Positions 1 through 12,475 of a stretch of 64,000 nt of DNA are shown here, piece after piece. The notes under the pieces are model-generated. The model ran no database searches, was not told the origin of the DNA, and saw only the letters and a program-made list of their open reading frames with translations. The translations under genes were made by a program, and so were the position numbers. Every line of letters starts with the position of its first letter. Positions within the stretch are counted from its first letter, which is position 1. The stretch covers positions 3,782,001 to 3,846,000 of the forward strand of contig CM065648.1 in the NCBI GenBank assembly GCA_033220425.1. Reading direction: 5' to 3'. Origin of the DNA: Lepraria neglecta (Eukaryota > Ascomycota > Lecanoromycetes > Lecanorales > Stereocaulaceae).

Positions 1-286
1 TTCCGGGGTCCGTTTTCAGCTGGTGTTGATGGTGCTCCGGGGGAGTCGCTGCCGTCGATGGCGACGATCATAGAAAATCGACCTTTTGCTTAGTTATCAA
101 TCACGTGATTTACTAAATGCTTGCTGATCCTGCTAATCCTGCTATTAGCAAGCCGGAGTTGCTAAATACGCTGAAATCGCGCTGTTAGCGGGCGCTATTT
201 GCTGATCCTACTAATAGGCCAATTTCAGCCCTATCCGCGCGTCCAGCAAATTAGAAGTTTTCAGTAAGATTTGGGAAAGCGCGATG
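1..286. mobile_element. Terminus of a third Y-like TIR transposon
   Basis: The segment ends in TTTGGGAAAGCGCGATG, the same terminus that closes Y at 57510 and Y-left at 5429. It abuts Y-left sequence at 287, where the uninterrupted Y copy (31481-31500, reverse complement) simply runs on, so a related element inserted here. The upstream sequence does not match either Y end beyond the terminus, which suggests a sister family sharing the TIR. It keeps many CA and TG dinucleotides and GC-rich stretches, unlike the DNA to its right, so it is probably younger or escaped RIP. Short TGCTGATCC/TGCTAATCC repeats near 120-215 look subterminal. No gene is visible; the body lies beyond the window start. 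Confidence 0.65.
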
Positions 287-289
287 ATA

Positions 290-3200
290 GAGTACTACCT
301 ATAGGAGCGAGGTACCGGGAGGCCTTTAGAGGAAGAGGATATAATCCTAGCCGAGTTATTATCTATACCCCTATCTAAGTCGATATCCGAGTTAATACCC
401 GAGTCGAACCCGGACTAGTACCCTTTCTATTCAGAAGCTAATTATACCCTAGCTTTATAGATATATAATACCCGACTATCTAGCGGTATAATAGACAATT
501 TCTTTAAAGATACTCGATTACGACCTTTCTACGGACCCTATAGCTTTAATAGCGCTCTATAACTAAAAGCTAAGCTATATACTATAAAGTATTCTGCTAC
601 TGCCAGTAGATAGTCTCGGTAAGCGTTTAGTATCCTATCGATTAACCGGACGAGACGACTAGAATATATTATATACTCTACTTCGATATAATAGGTATAA
701 TACGAACTCTTATCGGATATAAACCTTTTAATTCGAGTATTAACTATATACTAATACGCTAGCGAAACCTCGACGGGGGTCTAATCGTTAGTAAGATATA
801 TATAGCCTACTAGTAGTAGAAGATATAAAATAAGCTCCCTAATGGCTTAATAGTAGTACCGGTTATAATATCGTTAGATAAGACCTATTTATTACGGATA
901 CACGGAGATTAATAGGCGTAGCCAGTCTATATTACTATTAGTAACCTCGATCGAGGTATTCGGTAGGTATAGGTTCGGCCTAGGATAATATTGCTTGGAC
1001 TAGTACTATTAGTCTATAATAGTGTGAAAGCCGAGGTATATTACTACGCTATAGGGCTTATAGTCGAGGGTAAGCCGGCCGAAATACGGATCTTACTTAA
1101 TATACTAATAATATTCTTTTAAAGTACTTAAGGAGTTAGCGCTAAAGGGGATCCTTATTATATATATAGACGGACGAATATAATAATACTACCTAATACT
1201 CGTATCTATACTAGACGACTACAAGGAACAAGTTTTAATAACCTCGATTAAGAGCGGTAAATACTATCCGGTCTACTTAGTACCGCTAAATGAATAGGAA
1301 CGACTATATCCTGAAAAACTATATCTAAAGTAAATACCTAAATAGACTATAGAGTAGTTATAGATGTAAAAAACGTATAATAAGAATACGCCTAGGGTAT
1401 TACTAGATATAATAGTATATAACCGGCCTAACTTTATAGACGGCTACTTCGTAGTTAACGTCTACTAACTATAGACGTTTAATATATTATACTAATTAAT
1501 AGTTAAAGGGCTATTAAACTACCTCCTAGACTAGCTTAGGGAGTATATCGGAGAGGGATAAATAAAGCTTAAGGTATAAGCCTTAATCGACGCCCGGTTT
1601 CGAGCTATACCCAAATTTACTAAGCTGAGGCGATTTCGGGAGTTTAGTAAGCTAAGATAATAGATAGGAGAGGAGAGTAAAGAGATATTATAGATTATAA
1701 TACCTATCTTTACTCCTCTATTATCCGAAAAAACCCTAGATATACTATATATAGGACGAGCTATTATTAACTTTATTATACTTATAAGATACTAATCCTA
1801 TAATAAAGCGATACTAGAATATATAAACGTAGCGTTAGAAAGGATTAATCTACTTAAGGAGGTATTTCGAAAATATAGGCTAGTTAATAAGAAAACGGGC
1901 GAGTAAACTTTCAACTTTCCCAAATTCTATAGTATTAGTTATTATATTAATATAATTAGATACTATAGTCCGCTAGATAGATATAGTACCTAAGCCTCGG
2001 AAAGGATATATCCGATATTACTAAAGAATTACTATAACCGAATAAATAAGTATAAGGATTACTAGGAGTAATTAATAGAATATAACGAACGCTATATTAA
2101 GTAAATAATTATATAGGATATTAAAAATTTCCAAGAGACGGAGCCTATATTACTTAGTTAGAGGAGAAAATAAGAAGACGAGAAAAGTATAAAGGCCGGG
2201 GTCCTCCTAGATCTATACTAACTAGGATGGCGAGTAGACGCGGAAGAGCGCTATATATTAAGATACCTATATAAATATAATAGTCGTTACTAGCGAACGG
2301 CGAGAGATATAGCTGAATAGCTGAATATAGCTGGGTTTCTCTAAAGCCTAGCTGTATTTCTTAAGGCGTACCGAGCGAAAACGCTAAGTAGAGGTAGTAT
2401 AACCTCGAACCTAGATATTAATAGAAGGGAGGTAGACTGCAGCTGGGTTAAGAGCTACCCGGTCTATATCTATTCGGGCCTTATATATTAGAAGACTATA
2501 GGAGAGGACTCCTCTAATTTAGGACGTCTCTATAAGGATTTAGTAGTCTATAGACCTTATAAATATTTATAGTATTTTACCTAGCGTAGAGATTATATAT
2601 AGATCCGAGAATAAGACTATAAGAGTTAAAACCCGGAAACTATATAGGAGGGAAAGTTAGTTAGTAAGGTCTTAGTTATTATAGAGGTAAAGGATCTTAG
2701 TAATAGGGACTTTAAGTAATAACCTACTCGTATATAGGCTACCCTTATAGAAGTCTTTGATTATCGATATCTAGGGTAGGTATAAGACTACTATAGAATA
2801 GTCGAAGTTAAAAAGGCACGGGTGTTACTTATACTTAATCCTCGAATAATAGGCGCTCGCCGCTTCTATAGACTACTAAATATTAAGCGAAGTACTTATC
2901 TAGTACCGGGAATGGTTAGAGGAAAAGAGATATTCTATATTAATAGTTTTATCGACTAGGACTAATATACTACGATATATTACCCTAAATTCCTAATAAA
3001 TAATTCTAAGGCAGCGCGACGAATCTACGCTAAATTCCTACTAAATCCTTCTTAGGTAACGCTATAAACCCAAGTAAAAACCCTTAAAAGGAAGAGAGAT
3101 AATACTATAAATATATCTAGGTCGATAGAGCGGAAGAGATACTACTACTAACTGCCCTTGCTGCGTCTAAAGTTAAGGCTTTAGTCTTAAGGAAAACCTC
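290..3200 (+). pseudogene. Plavaka-type transposase, decayed (Y-left copy)
   Basis: One frame family reads as the catalytic half of a Plavaka-type transposase (EnSpm/CACTA-related cut-and-paste enzymes found in fungi). Recognisable blocks are DARFRAIPKFTKLRRFREF near 1589-1645 and FNFPKFYSISYYINIIRYY near 1910-1966, matching the family's R-IPPF-GLRHF and FNIPK-HS--HYV--IR signatures. These are followed by a segment near 1970-2060 equivalent to the ste-sERLH-----K--Y--tNK motif. About 970 codons are present and the amino-terminal part is missing because of the insertion ending at 286. Many in-frame stops lie at positions expected from CA-to-TA changes, so it cannot encode a working enzyme. The minus-strand copy in Y is the homologue. 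The family call rests on remembered motifs, not a search. Confidence 0.65.
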
Positions 3201-4154
3201 TAATATAAAGAACTAACCTATAGTTTTAATTACCGCAGCGGTATTAATCCTCTCTTCGGTATATTTAATTATAGCTATATTATATTAGTAGGCTATATAT
3301 TATCTTGCGCGTATAATATTTACTTACTTTAGTATCGAGTCTACGGCCCTCGTATATTACTAATATTCGGGTACTTCGGTAAGCTAAGGAGTAGGGAGGT
3401 TATTAAGCTCGCGGTGTCGTATATAAAGTCTATCGGGGAAGATAGGGAGCAAATTCGTTAGATATTAAGTATCTATAGTAATACTTTACTGAAATAATAG
3501 CGATGAGACTATAAACTACGAGAAGAAATATTAAGAAATGTCTAGCTAAATATTCATCCGACTCGGATAGGGTAAACCTGAGTTAGATACTACTCGGATA
3601 GTATAAAACCCGAGTCGGATACTAATCGGATAAGGGCAAAAAAGGGCGAAATATATACGCCCCTAATCTACTAGAGTTTTACTAGGTACTACTAATAGTT
3701 CGGTAACTAGGCGTCGCAACTCTCTATCTCGGTTATTTACTCGAATTATAAAGAGTAGAAGATATAGTCGGATTAGCGGATAATAGGTCGTTATAGAATC
3801 GAGGAAAGCGTAGTTAAATAATCTATAAAGAAGTTAAAGAAGGATTAGTATAAGCGCGAGTTAAACTTATATTGATATTACTAATAACGAGCTTTTATAT
3901 ACTAAAGGAGCTATTAGTAGTAGCTATATTTCAAACGGATTGTATATATAGAAGACTTTATTTAGATTTAACTACCTACTTATATCTTATATAGAAGATA
4001 TATAGCTACTAATTAGTAGAAATGTATAGACTATATAAGAAGTAATCAATTATAATAAAAGAAAACTGGTAGCTATATATTAGTAGCGTTATATTATTAA
4101 TTAAGCTAATAGCTAGCTAAACGCATAATAGACATGCTAATTAGTTAGACATTA
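3201..4154. other. Y-left non-coding segment between transposase and Helitron 1
   Basis: No coding region is recognised. It is colinear with 18080-19000 in reverse complement. It contains a cluster of palindromic TCCGACTCGGA-like motifs at about 3555-3640, which recur at other gene borders of Y and in the LTRs. The rest is TA-rich RIPed sequence. The position 3279/3280 is the unoccupied target of Helitron 2. Confidence 0.55.
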
Positions 4155-5163
4155 TCTTTCTTCTAATAACAGATTATGGCGAAATTCGGAGCAATTCCGC
4201 ACTTATAGCCAATTAGATTGGCCCTATATTCAGTGTTCCCTCTCTCGGCTAGCGCCTTCAACCACCAAAAGTTGAATCCGCATCGCAACTTCTTCGCACT
4301 ACTTCCCCGCGCCACATACTTCATATGATATCGAGATGATTTCATATGTTTTGGAGTCAATCATTAGCTTGCTTGTGCATCAAGAATTTTTAGAATCGGT
4401 CCATTTACGCAATAGTTATGAGCAAAAGAAGCGTTTTCGCCATGTTTTGCTGGCAGCGCGAGCTCAGTGGCAAATGCCAAGCATTGAGCTTGGCTCCCCC
4501 GGACCCTGGAACATCGAAAGTTGAATTCGCATCGCAACTTCTTTGCACTACGTCCCCGCGCTACATACGTCATATGATATCGAGATGATTTCATCAGTTC
4601 TGGAACCAAGCATGCGCTTTCCAACAACGTCGAAATTTTCAAAATCGGTCTATTTGCGGAAAACTTATGAGCAAAAGAAGCGGTTTCGCTATATTTTGCA
4701 GGCAGCGCAGGCTCGGTGGCAAATGCCAAGCATTGAGCTTGGCGCCCCGGACCTGGAACCATCAAAAGTTGAATGCGTACCGCAACTTCTTCGCAGCGAT
4801 ACCCCGCGCTACATACGTTATATAATATCGAGATAATTTCATAAGTTCTGGAACCAAACATGCGCTTTCCAACGCGGTTCGAATTTTAAAATTTGGCTAA
4901 GATTTAGCTAAGGAAAGCTCAAAAAACATATTTTTGCCTCCGGAGTAACCTAAAGCTACCCCCGCAGCCGCCCCCGAAGCACTAATATACTAAATCCTTA
5001 ATAACTTTTAATACATTAGGGTTAGGGCTTAACTTTATATATATAAATTATACTATAAATAGAGGGCTTTCTAATTTTGCTTAAATTTTCTAAGTAGAGT
5101 ATAAAATAAGCGAGATATAGTCGTTTACGGTAATCTTCTGTGAAGATTACGGGCACTCACTTG
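4155..5163 (+). mobile_element. Helitron-like non-autonomous element, copy 1
   Basis: The 1009-bp element begins TCTTTCTTCTAATAACAG and ends GGGCACTCACTTG, inserted between A (4154) and T (5164) without target duplication. A hairpin with 9-bp stem GTAATCTTC/GAAGATTAC and TGT loop (5130-5150) lies 13 nt before the 3' end. These are Helitron hallmarks: 5' TC, 3' hairpin, A/T target, no TIRs. The end CTTG deviates from the usual CTRR. The empty site is preserved in Y at 18079/18080 (reverse complement) and joins the two flanks exactly. Inside are about 2.3 tandem units of roughly 248 bp (from about 4272). No Rep/helicase gene is present; the short ORFs on both strands come from the repeat units. 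Confidence 0.75.
4272..4870 (+). repeat. Internal ~248-bp tandem units of Helitron 1
   Basis: Three successive blocks start with GTTGAAT-CGCA-CGCAACTTCTT (about 4272, 4520 and 4767). They run through a TCATATGATATCGAGATGATTTCA-like palindromic stretch, an ATGAGCAAAAGAAGCG stretch and GGCAAATGCCAAGCATTGAGCTTGG. The last block is partial. The same unit occurs once or more in the other three Helitron copies, so unit number differs between copies. The open frames across it have no recognisable product. Confidence 0.7.
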
Positions 5164-5429
5164 TACTAACAGTAATATCTAATTACTAATTGGTTAGATA
5201 TTACACTAACAGTAATATCTAATTACTAATTGGTTATACATTATACTAATAGTAATATCTAATTGCTAACTAACCTAATATCGTTAAATCAGCAGTATTG
5301 AGTTGCAGATCGAGCTGATTTGATACTATTAGTAATATTGAGTTGCTGATTCCGCTGAACGTAACTATTAGCCCTACCGGCGCGCTCGGTAACTCGGGAT
5401 TTCCCAGCAACTTTTGGGAAAGCGCGATG
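5164..5429 (-). repeat. Subterminal repeats and terminus of Y-left
   Basis: Tandem copies of an AGTAATATCTAATTACTAATTGG-like unit, about 45-55 bp long, occupy about 5170-5270. They are followed by AGTAATATTGAGTTGC motifs and a GC-rich tail (CCGGCGCGCTCGG) before the terminus at 5429. The equivalent in Y is 17854-18110. Subterminal repeats of this kind are typical transposase-binding regions in EnSpm/CACTA-like elements; binding here is inferred. Confidence 0.6.
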
Positions 5430-6230
5430 TTATCTCTAATAGAACTCTTATAGATATTCCCTATAGTTCTCTACAAGGTTCCTAAGAGGTTCCTAGGTAT
5501 TCTCCGTTTTATTATACCCTTTCTATTTAACTAGATAGAACTAACTTCTTCTATCTAGGATCCTCTTAACCTTATACTCTATTTCTTCCTTAACGTTATA
5601 ATAAAATATTTCTTAGAGAGGTATACTAGAGTCTACTAGCTCTAGGAGTAAGATATAGAATACCGGATATACCTTCGCGTTAGGTAGAAGTTAGAGTTTA
5701 TAGTTAATAGGTCCCTTTACCTATTTAATTAAGAATAGTCCGACCTTAATATAATCTAGTTTCTTACTTAGTCTTATTATCCTTATATTCTTTATTAGAA
5801 GATATACTTTATCCCCCTCTTTTAGCTAAGGAATATTCTTTCTTTTTTTATTAACCTATTCCTTTAACTTATTATTTAAGCTTTTAATAGACCTCTATAT
5901 ATCTTTATATAAATTCTTTAGCTCTTCTACCTTAACTAAGGCCTTTTCTATATTAGGTCCCTTCCTTAGATCTAGAAATATATTTATATCCTTCCCGTAG
6001 TTAGTAAAGAATAGAGTTAGTCCCGTTATATCTAACCTCTTATTATTATACGCTAGTTATACTATTAGAAGTAGTAAAACCTAGTTATCTTACTTCTAGT
6101 TTATATAATATCTTAAGTAACCTTCTATTATTTAATTTACACGTTTAGTCTATCTATTAGTCTATAGATAATATACTATTAATATCCGAAGTTTCGTTCT
6201 AATCGCTACTATTAGTATTCTCTAGTAGTT
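5430..6230 (-). mobile_element. Chromovirus fragment H (3' part of pol)
   Basis: This is a Ty3/gypsy fragment in reverse orientation, homologous to 13962-14755 of element B. It covers the chromodomain end and part of integrase. It is bounded on the left by the Y-left terminus and on the right by the LTR of element A, which begins with TGTTACGA at 6231. It is a heavily RIPed, broken fossil. Confidence 0.75.
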
Positions 6231-6646
6231 TGTTACGAGCTAAGAATATACTAGGACGAACGCGCTATAGGCGTATAAGGGAGTATAGGCTTGGCAGGGT
6301 CTAGTTTAGACGAATCGATATTCGACTCGTTCGACTCGGATATAGTTTAGACGAATCGATGTTCGACTCGTTCGAATATAGATGCTTGGCATGGATTTCC
6401 TATTGCTATATATACGGAGTACTACTTATCACTTGGAGCACCGTACTTAACTTCTATTTATATCTAGTACTTACTATATACGATAGATCTCTTAGGCTAG
6501 GTACTAAATATATATCTCACCTAATTATATACTAGACCCGCTTAGTACTATATTGAAGCCTACTTTATACTCTTACTCTATTATATACCCATCCTTATTA
6601 AGAATTAATCTATATACGATACCGGTACGTAATACGATTCGTAACA
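6231..6646 (+). repeat. 5' LTR of A
   Basis: The 416-bp LTR begins TGTTACGA and ends TTCGTAACA. Its U3 carries a duplicated ~41-bp unit around GACGAATCGATATTCGACTCG (about 6302-6385) in place of the GCGATCAGT repeats found in the 3' LTR. Confidence 0.8.
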
Positions 6647-9600
6647 CTTTGAGCACTCTTAAGGATAAGTACTCTACTAAGAGACCCTAGGGTATCTACC
6701 CTAAGCTCCTTAGGAGGAGGAAGCGGATAACGACGCCTAACTATTAACGAAGGACTTAGTAGGTATATTAAGATAGTCTAACTCGACTTATACTATAGAG
6801 AAAGAGATAAGCTCGAGGGATAGCTATCCTAGGTATTACTATATTTAAAGTTTTAAGGAGACCTTATACCTATATAACGGTATCTAACCTTCGCTATTAC
6901 TTACTTATATAGAAGAGCCTAAAAGTAGGTTGATCCGTTCCTAAAGAAATATATAGAAGATAACGACGAGGACGGCGAAATTAAATAATAGATAGAGAGT
7001 ATAGCTATATTTAGACTCGAAATCCGTTATATATTCGGTCTATCGAATAAAGTTAATATAGTAATACGAACTATCTAGTATATAACCTAGAAGAAATCTA
7101 TATCGGAGTACTCGACTTAATTTCAGTAATATATAGCAAAGACTAACTAGGACGATAACGTATTAATAACTATATACTAGAGAGGTCTTAAGGATAATAT
7201 TAAAGACGAACTTATAAGATTAGGGATTATTATTAATACCCTAGATAAGCTAATCGAAGAAGCGATTAAAATTGATAATAAGCTATTTGAGAGGACTATA
7301 GAAAAAAGGTATAACGGAGGAGTTAGCGGAATAGGACGCTTAAGCTTTTTTGCTAAATCGAAGAGCTACTACCTAGGGTATAAGGAACGTAACCCTTATA
7401 GATATATACCGATAGAATTGGATTTCACGGAAAGGAAAGGCAAATAGGCCTTTAGAGGGCTAGCTAGGGGCAAGAAGTAGTAAGGGGGCAGAAAGAAAAT
7501 ACTTACGTATTATAGCTATAGTAAACCGGGCTACTTTACTAGAGACTACAAGTCGAAAAATATAGTATATCGACTATAGCTAAATATACTAGAGAAAGTA
7601 TAGATCTAGGGCGATAAAGACGATACGCCTAGGGAAATTCTACTAGTATAGGATAAAGTCGAAGAAGATATTAGTTCCTAGTATAATAGAATAACGCAAG
7701 AAGAAATCGACGAAGAATCCAACGAGGAGGACGAAATTATAGAGGACGTTAACTTATAAACTAGGAAGAACCTAGATATTAGAGATAGTAGTAGTATTTA
7801 GAAAGAATCTAAGTAGGATTAGGAAGAAGAAGGGATAGACCTAGAGTAGAAAGAAGCCCTTAGCACGTTAGAAGCTAAGTAGGAAGAAATACAACTACTA
7901 GGGAAATTAATACTTAGATCTACTATATCTAAGGAAAAGGAAAACTCTAAGGAATTATAATAGGACGATAAGGAACCGGACTACCGACTTAATCGAAATT
8001 ATTAAGGGTATAAAGAGCTACTATAGGAAGAATATATAACGCTTTACTATACTTAGTATAGTACGCTAAGGAGTATCAAGAAAGGACTAATAAGGGTATC
8101 TCGTTACGGATATAACTTCTACTATAACTATAGAGAGAATAGATATCCGTAGTACCTCGTAATAAAAAGAATTTATTAATTCTTCCTAGGAAATAATACG
8201 GATTAGTTAGAACGCGTTAAGAAAGAAATAATATACTACCCGTATATAAAGAAATACTATCTAAAAGAATAGTACGCCTATTTATACGATAACTATACGG
8301 AATATAAGGAAGTAAAATCCGAAGTAGGATTCCTACTCCTAATATCGAAGTAGATAGAATCTATAGCGGGATTTCTATAGGGAAAAGAGTAATCCCTCGC
8401 GGTAGGGGTAGCTACGAGGAGATTAATATATTAACCCCTAAACAATATCTATATTCCGCGCAATACGATATATATATATAAATACTAGTAATCGTTAACG
8501 GATAGCGGACTGTTGCGATAATAGATTCTAGAGCTACTAGAAACTTTATCTTACGAGACTTAGTATAAATAACTAGAATACTAACTCGAAAGAAGTCGTA
8601 GTAGTATAACCTTTAGATAGCCGACGGGTTAATACTATTAATAGGAAAGGTAGACGAAGAGATACTTTCGTTACCTATTATAATTTAGTACTACTATAAG
8701 GAGATTACCTTTAATATTATTAGTATAGCTACTTATTATATAATTTTAGGAATATCTTGGTTAAAAAAGTATAATCTAATAATCGATTAGATAAGAGGAG
8801 TACTTGAAATTAGATAATTTAGCTATATTACTAAAATCGAGCCTATATATTAATAGTATACGATAATAGATAAGAAGTCGAACTAAAGACCGGTTAAGGT
8901 ATATATTACCTTAGCTTTATATAAGGACGGTACTAAAAGATAGTCCGACTCTATAGTTACTAGTAAAGGTTAGCGGGATAATAAGGTAAGAGTTAGAGGA
9001 GGAAATAATATACTCTCTATCCCTTAGGAGTATAGTAAGTAGGTATATTTATTCGAGGAAGAGACGAATATAGAAGTATTATCTAGGTACTAGCTATAGG
9101 ATTATAAGATTGAACTCGAACCTAGTAAATAGCCAATATTTATACCTATTTATATATTATTAGAAAAGGAACTTAAGGTACTTCGCGGGTATATTAACGA
9201 GAACCTCAAAAAAGGATTTATTCAGGAATCTAAATTACTAGCAGGTTACCTAATCCTCTTTATACTAAAGAAGGACGGAAGCTTAAGGCTATACGTCGAC
9301 TATCGGAAGTTAAACGATATTACTATCAAGAATAGATACCCTTTACCTAATATCGGCGAGCTATAGGATCGGCTTAGTAAGGTAAAGATATTTACTAAAC
9401 TAGATCTTAGAGGTATATATAGCCTAATTTAGATAAAAGAAGGCGAGGAATAGAAAACTACCTTCCGAACAAGATATAGCTACTATAAGTATCTAGTAAT
9501 ACCGTTTAGACTTACTAACGTACTAGTAACCTACTAAGTACTTATTAATAATATTATACGAGTATATTTAGATCGAATAGCGATAGCGTACCTCGACGAT

Positions 9601-11984
9601 ATACTAATTTATTCTAAGAATAAGAAAGAGTATATTAAGTATATATAGGATATCCTCGGATATCTATCGCAAGCGAAACTTCTTCTTAAACTAGAAAAGT
9701 ACGAATTTTATCGATAGTCGGTAGAATTTCTATAACTTATAGTTAGTATAGAAGGTATTAGTATAAGCCTAGAAAAGATTATAGTAGAATAGCCTATATT
9801 ATAGGACGTTAAAGTAGTATAAAGCTTCTTAGGATTTGCTAACTTTAATAGGAAGTTTATCGAGGGTTACTCTAAGAAAGTACTATCTCTAATAGATATT
9901 ATAAAGAAGGATATCGGATTTATATAGGGGAAAGACTAATAGAAATCATTTAATATATTAAAGAAGATATATATAGATCTACTAGTACTCTATACCTTTT
10001 AGGCTAACGTACCGGCTCGTATCGAAATAGATACCTCGGATCTTATAATTAGAGTATACCTATATTAAATAAAAGACTAAAAGTAGTATCTAGTTACCTA
10101 CTATTTAAGGAAGATATTAGTAGTAGAATAGAACTATAATATATATAATAAGGAGCTATTTACTATAGTATATATATTATAGAACTAGCGAGTATATATA
10201 GAGAGCTACTCGGATCTAACTATCTTTACGGATTATAAGAATCTTCTTAACTTTATAATAATAAAAGAATTAAATAGAAGATAGGTTCGATAGTTAGAAC
10301 TATTAGGTCAATATAAGTTCAAGATAATATATACCCTAGGAAAAGATAATAGTCGAGTAGATACCCTTAGTAGGCGATTAGACTATATAGAGGAAAAGAA
10401 TATTATAGAGTAACTAATTCTAAAGAAAGAAGCGGACGGATCGCTAGTACTATACTAGGTATTAGCTACGACCCTTTATATATTAGGACCTAATATAACT
10501 AATAGGATCGTAACGGCCTATAATAATAATATATTCGTAATAAATCTACGAAAGAATTAGTAGGATTTAGTATTACTTAAATACTAGGATAAGACTTACT
10601 TGCCTAATATATACGTTAAAGAAGTAATTAGGGATTACTACGACGACCCTTTATAAGGTTACCCTAGAGTATCCAAGATAATAGAACTCCTAGGATGAGG
10701 GTATACGGCGCCGAAGCTTCGGGTATACGTTGAATAGTATATCAAAGAATATATATAGTATTAGTAGAATAAGGCGGCACGATACGCCAAGTATAGACAA
10801 ATATAGTTTACTCCTATACTAGAGTTACTATAGGACGATATTATAATAGACTTTATAGTTAAACTACTACCTTCGAAAGATCTAGCTATATTAGGACGAT
10901 ATTATAATAGACTTTATAGTTAAACTACTACCTTCGAAAGATCTAGCTATATAGAATACCTTTAACTCGATTATAGTTATTATAGATAAACTTATAAAAT
11001 ATATAATTATAATACCTTTCAAGGAGATATATAAGGTAGACTAGTTAGCCTTTATACTACTCGATAAGCTAATAAGGGATTATAGTATACCAAAGTCGAT
11101 AATATCCGATAGAGATAAGCTATTTACTTCTAACTACTAGAGAACGCTAATAGTAGTAATTAGAACTAAACTTCGGATATTAATAGTATATTACCTATAG
11201 ACTAATAGATAAATAGAACGTGCAAATTAAATAATAGAAGTATATCTAAGATATTATATAAACTAGAAGTAGGATAACTAGGTTTTACTACTTCTAATAG
11301 TATAACTAGCGTATAACGATAAGTAGTTAGATATGACTAGACTAACCCTATTCTTTACTAACTATAGAAAGAATATAAATATATTTCTATAACTAAGGGA
11401 GGGACCTAATATAGAAAGAGCCTTAGTTAAGATAGAAGAGCTAAAGAATTTATATAAGGATATATAAAGGTCTATTAAGAGCTCTAATAAGAAGTTAAAG
11501 GAATAGATCGATAAGAAAAGAAAGAATATTCCTTAGCTTAAAGAGGGGGATAAAGTATACCTTCTAATAAAGAATATAAGAACGACGAGACTAAGTAGGA
11601 AACTAGATTATATTAAGGTCGGACTATTCTTAATTAAACGGGTAAAGGGACCTATTAACTATAAACTCGAGCTTCTACCTAACACCAAAGTATATCTAGT
11701 ATTCTATATCTTACTCTTAGAACTAGCGGACTTAAGCACGCCGCTATAAGAAATATTTTATTATAATATCGAAGAAGAAACGGAGTTCGAGGTTAAGAGG
11801 ATTCTAAATTAGGTTGATTAGAAATACTAGTTAAATAGAAAGGGTACGACGATACCGAAAATACTTAGGAACCCCTTAAGAACCTCCGGAACTACTAGGA
11901 CCTTCTATAGGAGTTCCGGGAATAATCGGGAAGGAGGACTAATTGGTTCTAGCTAGGAAGCTAAATTATTCGGACGAGACGTTA

Positions 11985-12475
11985 AATATCCAATTATTAG
12001 GAATACTTGGGATAGACTACTAGTCTTCTTCTAACTCCTTAATATTCTATATCTCTTAGTCTATAATCTTCCGCTTTTTATCTTCAAGTTATTTATACTA
12101 TATCTAAAGGCGTATTAGTATAGCCTAAAGACGTATAGACTCTTCTATATTACGAGCTAACTCTTCGCGTATAGTTTTTAACTATAACTACGCTTCCTTT
12201 CGTTCTGTCTCGATATAACGTATCTTAAGGGGCAATACTATAAGGTCGTATTTCCTACCGCTGCCTATATAGTTAGAATACCTATCGGACCCTATACCTA
12301 TTAAGTACTACTTGCCGCTGGCAATATATCGGGAACACGGCCGCATTATGACTTCGGTTAGCTTACTAGTCAATACCGTTCGGCGGACGGTCGGTTTATC
12401 TAAATATTTAGTACGTCGGGGTAGTATAAAGGATGGATAGTTTCTCAGGACAAGAAATCTAGGAGAGGGAGCTAA
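11985..12475 (-). pseudogene. Antisense accessory frame in A, decayed
   Basis: Between the chromodomain and the 3' LTR the minus strand holds a decayed reading frame homologous to the one at 54485-54840 in E. Equivalent frames lie at the same place in B, C and G. No family is recognised; it resembles the short Cys-bearing hypothetical proteins common in ascomycetes. It is a fossil. Confidence 0.5.

Larger units (their letters stand above)
287..5429 (-). mobile_element. Y-left: inverted partial copy of the giant TIR transposon Y
   Basis: Read in reverse complement, this stretch is colinear with Y from its left terminus (17854) to about 31492, once the guests of each copy are removed. Its outer end at 5429 is the terminus CTTTTGGGAAAGCGCGATG; its other side is cut by the insertion ending at 286. 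It lacks the guests that interrupt the right copy (Helitrons 2 and 3, the 506-bp TIR element, chromovirus C) and so supplies empty sites for them at 3279/3280, 2118/2119, about 2496-2500 and 484-488. It carries one guest of its own, Helitron 1. It is heavily RIPed. Confidence 0.8.

Noticed and set aside
4163-4861. Short ORFs on both strands in Helitron copies (also 19094-19345, 21363-21709, 47383-47751)
   Set aside because: They mirror the ~248-bp repeat unit on both strands, differ in length among copies and show no coding signature or helicase motif.
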